A stretch of 64,000 nt of DNA from Magnetaquicoccus sp039908525. Lineage in GTDB: Bacteria; Pseudomonadota; Magnetococcia; Magnetococcales; Magnetaquicoccaceae. This document shows, piece after piece, positions 1-12,000 of the stretch (within the stretch, counting starts at the first letter, position 1; each line of letters starts with the position of its first letter). The notes under the pieces are model-generated. The model was not told the DNA's origin and did no database searches. It saw only the letters and a list, made by a program, of their open reading frames with translations. The stretch is from NCBI GenBank assembly GCA_039908525.1, contig JAMOAY010000002.1, positions 124,001-188,000 of the forward strand, in the 5' to 3' direction. Position numbers and translations under genes: made by a program.

Positions 1-3000
1 GCCAGCTGGACCGCCAGCAACTGTCCCATTTGGCTGATGGCAGGAAGCATCGGCAGGTTGGCCATCTGCAGTGGGGTCAAAGCCCGGATCTGGGTCACGG
101 TGACCAATTGGGGCACATTCAAAAAACCGATCTGCGTCGTGCTCAAGCTGCCGATCTGTTGTGCCGTCAATGCCGCCAGCTGCGTGGTGTTCAACGCGGC
201 CATCTGCTCGCCGCGCATCCCCTTCCACTGCACCGGGCTCAGGGAAGCCACCTGCTCGCCGCTCAAACCGTCCCACTGGTCAGGCCGCAACCCAGAGATC
301 TGTCCCGAAGACAAGCCCCGCAGCTGGACGGCAGACAGACCGGCCAACAAAGCTGGCGACAAACCCTCCAGTTGGGTATGGGCAAACCCGTTCAACTGGG
401 CAGCGGTCAACCCATCCAGTTGCGTATCGGCCAGACCGGCCAACTGAGCGGCCTGCAGGCCATTCAACTGGCCATCGGTCAACTGGGCCAGTTGCCGCGA
501 ACTCAATCCATCCAGTTGGCTGTCGCGCAGTGCGGCGAGGCGCGCCGGACCCAGGGCGGCCAGTTGCGCCATCGTCAGCCAAGCGAGTTGCTCTGCGGTC
601 AGGCCGGACAGGGCGCCATCGGAGATCCCTTTCAGCTGCGCCACGCTGAGGCCCGGCAGTTGGCTGCCCGCCAGGCTTGCCAGCTGCACCGCCGTCAAGC
701 CCGACAGCTGGGTGCTGCCCAGGCCCCCCAGTTGCAGCGAAGTCAAACCATCCAGCTGGGTATCGGCCAGGGTGGCCCAGTGCTCCGGGCTGATACCACG
801 CAACAAGCCGCTGCTCAGCCCCTGCAACTGCAACGCACCCAAACCATTCAGCTGCATCTCCGTGAGACCCTGCCACTGGGCCGCTGTCATGCCGCTCAAT
901 TGGGTAGAGGCCAGGGATGACCAGCGATCGGCAGAAACTCCCTCCAACTGGGTGCCGGCCAACCCCCGCAATTGGGCAGCGGTCAAACCATCCAACTGGG
1001 TATCCGCCAGCCCGGCCAGTTGGGGGGCGACAAAACCGTTCAGCTGCAAATCAGACAGCCCCTTCAGTTGCACCGAGCTCAGACCATCCAACTGAGCGTT
1101 GTCCAGTTCCAGCCAACGCGTAGCGTTCAAGGCATCCAGCTGTGCTCTGTCCAGATCCGCCAGCTGCTCTGCCGTCAAGCCGTCCAGTTGACTGTCGGCC
1201 AACCCCTTGATCCGGGCCGCCGGCAGGCCATCCAGCTGACTGCTGGCCAGCCCCTGCAGCTGGGCTGCGCTCAAACCATTGAGTTGCCGATCGCTCAGAG
1301 CCCGTATCTGGGTCGAACGCAGCCCATCCAGCGAAGCATCCGTCAAACCGGCAAACTGTTCGACCGTCATGGCCTGCAGCTGCACGCCCTCCACCCCCGC
1401 CAACTGTACCGCCGTCAGCCCCTGCAGCTGCTCCACGGTCAGGCTCACCCATTGCGGCGCCCGCAGACCGCCCAGTTGGCTGTTGGCCAAACCCGTCAAC
1501 TGCGCCGCCAGCAAACCACTCAACTGGCCCGTGGTCAAACCCTGCAGCTGGCTGGAGCGCAAACCATCCAGCTGCGGCTCCAACAGACCGCTCAGCTGGT
1601 CCGCCGTCAAACCATCCAACTGCTCATCGCGCAGGCTGAACAGCTGTGCAGAGCTCAGCCCCAACAGCTGTTCCACGGTCAGGCGCGCCAGGCGCAGAGA
1701 GGTCAGACCGGCCAACTGGGCGGCAGACAGACTGGTCAATGCCTCCGGGGTCAGACCCGCCAACTGGGTGCTGGCCAGTCCTTTCAACTGCATCGAACTC
1801 AAACCATCCACCTGGGTGGCGGAAAGCCCCACCAGCGCCTCGGAGGTTATGCCATCCAACTGGGTATTGTGCAGACCTTTCAACTGTGTCGAACCCAAAC
1901 CGGACAACTGCTCGGCCAGCAGGCCCCGCATCTGTAGTGAGCTCAGGCCATCCAATTGGGTGCCGGACAGACTCAACAGCTGCCCGGCCTGCAGACCGTC
2001 CAGCTGGGCAATGGTCAGGCTGCGCAAGCGGCTCGAACTCAAACCATCCAACTGGGTGTTCGCCAGGGATCCCAACTGAAGGCTGTTCAGCAGGGTCAAT
2101 TGGGTGGCCGCCAGAGCCACCCAGTGTGCCACACTCAAACCATCCAATTGGCTGCCCGTCAACCCGGCCCACTGAAACGCGCTCAGACCATCCAGCTGAG
2201 TGTTGGCCAACCCCCGCACCTGCGACGACGCAAGCCCATCCAGCTGACTGCCTGCCAAAGAGGTCAGAGTGCCCGAGCTCAAAACGTCCAGCCGGTTGTT
2301 TGTCAGAGCGCGCAATCCCAATGCGGTGAGCCCATCCAGCTGGGTGACGGCCAAACTCCGGAACTGCAGTGCACTCAGGCCATCCAGAACCTTCCCCTGC
2401 AGCCCCGACAAACCATCGGCCGTCAGACCATCCAACTGGGCAATGCTCAGTTGACTCAGCTGCACGCTGCTCATACCCATCAACTGCGTACCTGCCAGGG
2501 CGCGCAGTCTGGTCGAGGTCAAGGCACTCATCCGATCACCGGTCAAACCGGAAAAGTTGGCCGCCGTCAGACCATCCAACTGGCTATCGACCAGGGAAGA
2601 CAGCTGCATCGATGTCAACCCGGCCATCGTCACAGATCTGATGCCACTCAGGGCGTTCGAGGTCAGACCATCCAACTCGTCAACCGGCAATCTGCCCCAC
2701 TGTGCCGCCGTCAAACCCGCCAGTTGGCTGCCCGCCAGGGCAAACAGTTGTTCAGAACTGAAACCACTCAAGGCGTTGTTCGCCATGTTCGACAGCTGGG
2801 TTGAGGTCAGACCATCCAGCTGATCATCGCTCAAATCGACCAGCTTGCTGGAAGAGAGACCGTGCAGCTGGCTGCCGGCCAGGGAGCGCAGTTGGAGCGA
2901 ACTCAGCCCCACCAACTGGGAACCCGCCAGAGTGTTCAATCGGGCCGACAGCACACCATCCAACTGGCTGGCCGCCAGATTGCCCAGCATACTGGCCGTC

Positions 3001-6000
3001 ACGCCATCCAGCTGGCTGGCCGCCAGACCCATCAGGGAGGTGGCGTGCAAACCGTCCAACTGGCTGTCCACCAGGGAGGAGAAGGCCGTCGAGGTTAACG
3101 TATCCAACTGGCTGCCGGCCAGAGAAAGAAGCGCCATCGAGCTCAAAGCGTCCAATTGGCTGTCCACCAGTGAAACAAGGGCCGTCGAGAGCAGGCCATC
3201 CAACTGGGTGAGCGCCAGCGCCGCCAGCGCCGTCGCCTGCAGATCATCCAACTGTGTCCCCGTCAGTGCCCGGATGGCCGACGAGGTCAGCCCCTCCAAC
3301 TGGGTCCGTGCCAGGGAGCTCAACTGCATCGAACCCAGACCGTCCAACTGCGTGCCCACCAACCCCTTCAGCTGCACCCCGCTCCACCCATCCAACTGGG
3401 AATCGACCAGGGCAGCCAGCCCGATCGAGCGCAGCCCATCCAGCTGCGAATGGGCTAGCTGGCCCAGGGTGTTCGAGGTCAGACCATCCAGTTGCGAATG
3501 GGCCAGGCCACCCAACTGGGCCGAACTCAAACTCTCCAGCTGGCTGTTGCTCAGAGCGGTCAGCTGTTGGGAGCCCAGACCGTCCAGCTGGCTCTCCGCC
3601 AGGGTCAGCAACCGGCTCGAACGCAGGCCATCCAGCTGGGTATCCGCCAGACTGAGCAGCTGTACGGAGCGCAAACCATCCAGCTCCGTGACCGCCAGGT
3701 CGGCCAACTCGGCCGAATGGAGGGCATCCAACTGGCTGTCGGCCAGGGAGGAGAAGGCCGTCGATTGCAACCCATCCAACGGGCTGTTTTCCAGGGTCAT
3801 CCAGGCGGTCGAGCTCAGGCCGTCCAACTGGCTCCCCGTCAGGCTCCGCAACTGCAGGGAACCGAAACCCTCCAATTGGCTCACCGCCAGGGATGCCAAC
3901 AGCATGGAGCCCAGGCCATCCAACTGACTGATGGCCAATGCAGCCAGGGAGGCGGAGCGCATGCTGTCCAGCTGGGTCTCTGCCAGAGAGAGCAGCGCCG
4001 TCGAGCGGAGCCCCTCCAATTGGCTATCGACCAGGGCAGCCAGGGCAACCGAGGTGAGTGCATCCAACTGGGTTCCCGCCAACAAGGCAAAGGTCACCGA
4101 ACCCAGACCATCCAACTGACTGTCGGCCAGGGCGAACAGCGCACCCGAACTCAGGCCGGCCAACTGGGTCCCTGCCAGGGCGGAGAGCCGGGCGGAGAGG
4201 AGACCATCCAACTGACTGCCGGCCAGGGAGGAGATGGCCGCCGCCTGCAAACCGTCCAGCTGGCTGTTGGCCAGGGCGACAAGGCTCGTCGAGGCCAGGC
4301 TGTCCAGTTGGGTACCCGCCAGAGAGATCAGCAACAGGGAGGAGAGGTTATCCAGCTGCGTGTCCGCCAGGGTGGCAAGCTGCGTCGAGTTCATGCCATC
4401 CAGCTGCGTGCCGGCCAACCCCAGCCATTGGCCGGCGCTTATCCCATCCAACTGGGTGGAGACCAATGCGGCGACCTGGGTAGAGCTTAAGCCATCCATT
4501 TGCAGATCCGTCATCCCCACCAGGGTCGGGTTGCTGACCCCGACCCGACTGTTGATGGCGGTAAAATTGTCGCCGCTGGGTGTCAACTGGGCGATGGTCA
4601 GACCCGCCAACTGGGTAACGGCCAAGGCCGCAATGGCGGTGGTGCTCAGCGCGGAGATGAGCGCCGTCGACAAACCAGCGATGTTGCCGGAGCTCAGACC
4701 GTCCAACTGGGTGCTGTCCAACGCCACAGCCTGGGCGGTGCCCAGACCATTCAAGCTGGCAATCGTCAATCCCGACAGCTGGGTTGAACTCAGGGAGTCC
4801 AGTTGGGTATCGGCCAGCGAAGCCAGCTGCAGCGAGGAGAGCGTGGACAGTTGGGTGACCGCCAAACCGGCAAGCAGCCCGGAACCCAGACCATTCAGCA
4901 CACCGGTCGTCAGCACAGCGAGAGCGGTCGAGGAGAGCCCGTCCAGTTGGGTCGTGGCCAGGGCGAAGAGTTGCACCGAACCCACCGCAGAGAGCTGGGT
5001 GGTTGCCAAACCGCTCACCTGCACGGAGGTCAAACCATTCAACTGCGTATTGGCCAGACTGGCCAGAACGGCCGAACGCAGACCATCCAGCTGGCTGCCC
5101 GCCAGCGAAAACAGAGCGGTCGAACCCAGACCATCCAACTGGCTGCCCGCCAACGTAACCAGCACAACCGAGCCCAGACCGTCCAGCTGGCTGCCCGCCA
5201 ACGTGCCCAACTGCAGGGAGCCCAGACCGTCCAGCTGGCTGCCCGCCAACGTGCCCAACGCAATCGAACCCAGACCATCCAGCTGGCTGCCCGCCAACGC
5301 CGTCCACTGGCCGGAGCTCAAACCATCCAACTGGGTATGGGTCAGGGTGCTCCACAGGCTTGAACTCAAGCCGTCCAACTGGCTGTGGGCCAAGGCAGGC
5401 AGGTGCAGGGAGGCCAACCCATCCAGCTGGGTTGTCACCAGCGTCGACAACATGGTGGAAGAGAGTGCATCCAACTGGGTACTCTGCAGAGAGATCAGTT
5501 GCATCGAACTCAAACCGTCCAGCTGACTGCTCGCCAGACCGGCCAACCGGGTCGAAAGCAGACCGTCCAACTGGCTGTCCACCAGGGTCACCCACTGCAT
5601 GGAGCTCACACCATCCAACTGGGTGGCGGCCAGTTCTGCCCACTGCCCGGAGGTCAGACCATCCAGCTGACTGCCCGCCAGGGCCGTCCACTGACCCGAA
5701 CTCAGACTGTCCAGCTGGCTGTGGGCCAGAGATGCCATGCCGAGCGAGCCCAGACCATCCAACTGGGTAACCGCCAGGGTGATCAACAGGGTCGAGGCCA
5801 GCCCATCCAACTGGCTGCCTGCCAGGCCAGCCAACCGGGTCGAAAGCAGAGCATCCAACTGGGTGCCCGCCAGGCTGCTCCATGCGACCGAGCCCAACCC
5901 ATCCAGCCGGGTGGTCGCCAGAGAGAGCAGGGTCGCCGAACGCAGAACATCCAACTGGCTGTCCGCCAGACTGCCCAGTGGGGCCGATACCAGCCCATCC

Positions 6001-9000
6001 AACTGGGTATTGGCCAAAGCGGCCAAGGCAATCGAGCTCAACCCATCCAATTGGCTGCCTGCCAGGGAGGTCAGAGAGGTGGAGAGCAAACCATCCAACT
6101 GGCTGTTCGCCAACCCCGCCAGCACGATCGAGCTCAACCCGTCCAACTGGGTGGCTGTCAGGGAGAGCAGAACCCTGGAGACCAGGCTGTCCAACTGGCT
6201 GGCTGCCAGGGTGACCAGTTGCGCAGAACCCAGGCCATCCAACTGGGTCATGGACAACCCCGCCAGGCTGCTCGATCCCAGGCTGTCCAACTGGCTACCC
6301 GCCAGGGTAACCAGGGAGAGCGAGCCCAATCCGTCCAACTGGGTACCCGCCAGGAGAAACAGCTGGCGGGAGCCCAAAAGATCCAGCTGCGTGCCCGCCA
6401 GGGAGAGCAGCGACGCCGAGAGCAACGCATCCAGTTGTGTCTCCGCCAGGGTGCCCAACAGGGTGGACGACAAACCATCCAGCTGGGTGACCACCAGACT
6501 GTTCCATTGGGTGGAGACCAGACTGTCCAGTTGGGTGCTGGCCAGACCGACAAGAAGCACCGAACCCAGACCATCCAGCTGCGTAGCCGCCAGGGCGGCC
6601 ATGCTCAGAGAATCCAACCCATCCAGCTGGGTGCTAGCCAGCGCCGCCAGCGTTGTAGAACGCAGACCATCCAGCTGGGTATCCGCCAGAGTCACGAAAC
6701 CCGCTGAGCTCAGGCCGTCCAGCTGGGTATTCGCCAGAGAGAGCAACACCCGTGACGACAGGCTGTCCAGCTGGGTATCCAGCAGCGAGACCAGTGCCAG
6801 GGAGCCCAGACCATCCAGCTGGGTATTCGCCAGGGAGAAGAGGGCGGTCGATGACAGGAGATCCAGCTGGGTACCGGCCAGGCCGACAAGAAGTACCGAA
6901 CCCAGACCGTCCAGCTGGGTGGTGGCCAACGCCGCCAGGGCCGTCGATTGCAGGCCATCCAACTGGGAGCCGGCCAGGGTGATGAGCACCGCCGAGCTCA
7001 GCGCATCCAGCTGGGTGACAGCCAACGTGTCCAATGTGGTCGAAGCCAACCCATTCATCTGGGTGGCTGCCAGGGAACCCAGGTTGGCCGAACTCAACGC
7101 ATCCAGCTGACTGCCGACCAAACCCACCAGCAGGGCCGAGCCCAAGCCGTCCAGTTGGGTGGTCGCCAGGGCGGCCAGTTGAAACGAACTCAGATTCTCC
7201 AACTGGGTGGCCACCAGACCCAGCAGCTGTCGCGACAGCAATCCGTCCAACTGGGTGGTGGCCAGATCCATCGTCTGGGTCGAAGAGAGACCATCCAGCT
7301 GGGTGCTGGCCAGGGTGGACAGCAGAGTCGAGCTCAGCGTCTCCATCTGGGTGGTGGCCAGGCTGCCCAAGGCCGTGGAACCCAGGCCATCCAACTGGGT
7401 GAAAGCCAGAGAGGGCAACACCATCGAGAGCAGACTGTCCAACTGGCTCCCCGCCAGACCCAGCAACTGGCTTGAGAGCAGCCCATCCAGTTGGCTGTGG
7501 GCCAACAGGCGCAACTGCCCCGAACCCAGCCCATCCAACTGGGTATTGACCAGGGTCAGCAGTGTTGACGAACTCAGGCTGTCCAGTTGGGTATCCACCA
7601 ACAGGCCGAACGCGGACGAACTCAGACCATCCAGTTGGGTGATCGTCAAAGCAGCCAGGCCGGTTGAAAGCAGCGCATGCAACTGGGTGCCCGTCAAACT
7701 CAGCAGGGTGCCTGAACCCAGCCCATCCAACTGGGTATCCGCCAAAGAGGAGAGAGGGAGAGACGCGACGCCATCCAGCTGGCTGGCCACCAGGGAGAAC
7801 AGCTGGATGGAGAGCAGACCATCCAGCTGGGTACCTGCCACACCGCCCAGAAGGGTGGATCCCATCCCGTCCAACTGGGTGGTCGCCAGGCCCGTCAGCA
7901 ACGTCGAAAACAAACCATCCAACTGGCTGCCGGCCAGCCCCCTCAGAGTGCCCGAAAACAGGCCGTCCAGCTGGGTGCCCACCAAGCCCGACAGCCGGGT
8001 CGAGAACAAGCCGTCCAACTGGCTGGCCGCCAGGGCGACCAGAGACAGAGAGGAGAGAGCATCCAGCTGGCTGGTCGCCAGTCCTTGCAGCACGGTCGAA
8101 TGGAGACCATCCAACTGGGTGTTCGCCAGCGTCACCCAACGGCCCGAGCCCAGACCATCCAGCTGGCTGCCGGCCAGAGAGGCCAGGCGGGTCGAGGTCA
8201 GAACATCCAGCTGGGTACCGGCCAGGGAGAAAAGCCCCTGGGAACTCAAACCATCCAGCTGACTGGTTGCCAGCCCACCCAGTCGGGATGAGAGCAACCC
8301 GTCCAGCTGGGTGCCCACCAACCCCACCCATCGGGTCGACTGCAGACCATCCAACTGCGTATGGACCAGCACCCCCAACTGCAGGGAGCCCAGACCATCC
8401 AACTGGGTATCGGCCAGCAGGGCCAACTTGTTGGAGGCCAGAAGACGCAAAGAAGCATCGGACAGACCGGCGATCCCTGCGGAGGCCAGAGAGACCATCG
8501 TGTTGGCGATGATCCCGGACAACTGGGTCTCGACCAGGCTCGCCATGCCGGCTGCGGAGAGGCCGGCCAGTTGGCTGTCTGCCAGGGTGGCCAGCCGGGA
8601 TGAACTCAGCGCGTCCAGTTGGCTGCCCACCAGACTCCCCAGCTGTCCCGAACGCAGACCATCCAGCTGGGTCGCGGCGCGGGCGGCCAGCAGGGTGGAG
8701 GTCAGACCGTCCAACCCCCCGCTCGACAAACCGGAAAGATTGGTCGATGTCAGGCCATCCAACTGGCTGCCGGCCAGCGCGGCGAACAGCGAGGCGGTCA
8801 AGCCAGCCAGTTGGCTGCCCGCCAATGTTTTCAACAGGGTCGATGACAGACCCTCCAACTGGGTATCCACCAGAGCTGCCATCTGTGAAGAGCTCAAACC
8901 ATCCAGCTGGGAGGCAACCAGGGCACCCAGACGCACCGAGGTCAGGGTATCCATCTGGGCATCGCTCATCCCGGCCACCTGCCACTGGCTGTTCCGGGTG

Positions 9001-12000
9001 GTCAGCTGGATGGTGAATCCCAGCTGGATGCTGATGTTCGTCGCCACGCTGCTCGACAGGTTGGCGACCTGATAGATGCTCATCCCTCCCAACTGGGTAT
9101 TGGCCAGGGCAGACAGGCGCGCTGTGCTGGAGGCGAGACCGGTCAGGGCCGCCACCGTCAAACCGGTCAGATTGGCCGAGGTCAAACCATCCAATTGGGA
9201 ATCGACCAGGGCCAGCAGCTGTGCCGAACCCAGACCAGTCACCCCTGCCACCGCTAGGCTGCCCAGCTGTGCCGAACCCAGGGCGTCCAGCTGGCTGTTG
9301 GCCAGGCTGGCCACTTGCACCGATGTCACTCCATTCAGTTGGGTACCGGCCAGGCTGGCCAGGGCGAGCAAGCCCATGCCATCCAGCTGGGTGTCGGCCA
9401 GGGAACCCCACAGGGTCGCAGACAGACCATCCAACTGGCTGCTGACCAGGGCCGCCAGGCGGGTCGAGCGCAGCCCATCCAACTGGGTATCGGCCAGGGT
9501 GGTCAGCAGGGTCGAAAGCAGTCCATCCAACTGGGTATCGGCCAGAGAGCCCAGAGAAGCCGAGCCCAAACCATCCAACTGGGTGGTGGCCAACCGGGCC
9601 AGGGAGACCGAGCCCAGACCATCCAGCTGGCTCCCGGCCAGGGAAAAAAGCGAGGCTGAGCTCAGGCCATCCAACTGGGTGTCCGCCCAGGAGACCAACA
9701 GGTTCGAGCTCAGGCGGTCCAGTTGGCTCCCGACCAGGGCAGAGAGCAGGGCTGAACCCAGACCATCCAATTGGGTGGCGGCCAGGGAGGCTACGGCGGA
9801 CGAACCCAGTCCACCCAGCTGGGTACCGATCAACGACGCAAGGAAGGTCGAAGTCAAACCATCCAGCTGGGTCTCCGCCAGTGTGGCCAGCAGCAGGGAG
9901 CCCAGTCCGTCCAACTGGGAGCTCTCCAGGAGCGAAAACGGGGTCGAAGCCAGACCATCCAGCTGACTCCCCGCCAGGGAGGAGAGCAACAAAGAACCCA
10001 AACCATCCAATTGGGTGACAGAGAGCCCGGCAAGTTGGAGCGAGCTCAGGGCATCCAACTGGGTACCGAGCAGAGTGAAGAGCGCCTCCGAGCCCAGACC
10101 ATCCAGCTGGGTATTGGCCAACCCGGCGAGGGGGATCGAAAAGAGTCCATCCAGTTGGCTGCCGGCCACCGCAGAGAGCGAAGAGGAGCTCAGACCGTCC
10201 AGCTGCGTGTTCACCAGACCGGCCAGGGAGATCGAGCCCAGACCGTCCAACTGGCTGTGCATCAAGGCCACCAGAGCCTTGGATGTCAGCCCATCCAGCT
10301 GGGTTCCGGTCAGGGTCAACAGCTGGATCGACTGCAAGCCGTCCATCTGGGTGGTCGCCAGGGCCGTGAGCGCTGACGAGCTCAAACCATCCAACTGGGT
10401 ATGCACCAACTCCGCCAGGGTGAGGGAGCCCAGGGCATCCAACTGGGTATCGGCCAACGAGGCCAGCGCCAGGGAGCCCAGACCATCCAGCTGACTGTTC
10501 GCCAACAGGGTCAGGGAGGATGAAGAGAGCGTGTCCAACTGCGTACCGGTCAACGTGAGCAGTTGCAACGAAAACAGACCATCCAGTTGGGTCACAACCA
10601 GCGTGGAGAGCAGCGACGACAACAGACCATCCAACTGGCTGCCGGCCAGGGACGAGAGGGTCGTTGAGCGCAGCCCATCCAACGCGCTCCCTGCCAGGGT
10701 GGCCAGGGCCGTTGAGGCCAAGCCATCCAACTGGGTGCCGACCAGGGTGGCAAGCGTCCGCGAGAGCAGACCATCCAGCTGGCTGCCGGCCAGCGCCGAG
10801 AGCAGCGTCGAAGCCAGCCCATCCAGTTGCGTGGCCGCCAGGGAGATGAGGGTTGTTGAGGTCAGCCCATCCAACTGGCTGTTCGCCAACATCGCCAGGG
10901 AGATCGAAAGCAGACCATCCAGTTGGCTGCCGGCCAGCGCGCCCAGCGCGTTCGAACCCAACAGACCATCCAGTTGGCTGCCGGCCAGGGCGGACATGCC
11001 CACCGACAACAAACCATCCAGCTGGGTGGTCGCCAGGGTGGCCAGCATCGACGAACCCAGGCCATCCAGCTGGGAGCTGGCCAGTGCAGAGAGCAGCAGG
11101 GAGCCCAAACCATCCAGGCGGGTACTCGCCAGGACGGCGAGTGCGCTCGAACGGAGAGCGTCCAGCTGGGTGGTGGCCAGGGTGGCGAGTGCGCTCGAAC
11201 CCAATCCATCCAGCTGGGTGATGGCCAGAGAGGCAAGAGGCGTCGACAACAAACCGTCCAGCTGCGTACCGCTCAGCCCTGCCAGAAGTGTCGAGCCCAA
11301 TCCATCCAATTGGCTGCCCGACAACATGACCAGCACCGTCGAGGTGAGGCCATCCAGCTGGGTACCCGCCAACAGGGTGAGCGCCATGGAGGTCAGCGTG
11401 TCCAACTGGCTGCCGGACAGGGTGGCCATGGCCGTCGAGCCCAAACCGTCCAGTTGGGTGCCGGCCAGAGCGAGCAGGAGGCCAGAACTCAAGCTGTCCA
11501 GCTGGCTGCCGGCCAGGGTGATCAGCTGCAGAGAGCCCAGACCATCCAGCTGGCTGCCGGCCAGGGTTGCCAACAGCACAGAGCCCAAACCATCCAGCTG
11601 GGTACCCGCCAGAGAGGGAAGCAGCATGGAGCTCAGACTGTCCAATTGGCTGCCGGCCAAAGAGACCAGAGAGGCCGACAGCAGACCATCCAACCGGGTG
11701 GTGGCCAGTACCGCCAGGGCGACCGATGTCAGGCTGTCCAACTGGCTGCCGGCCAGGGTTGCCAACAGCACGGAGCCCAAACCATCCAATTGGCTGTAGG
11801 CCAGGGAGGCGAGCGCCAGAGAGGTCAGGCCATCCAGCTGGCTGCCGGCCAGCGCAGAGAGCGCCAGAGAGGACAGACTGTCCAACTGGGTGCCGACCAG
11901 AGAGGTGAGCGTAACCGACAGCAGACCATCCAGTTGGCTGATCGCCAGGGAGGTCAGGGCCGTCGATGACAGACCGTCCAGCTGGGTTCCGGTCAGCGTG

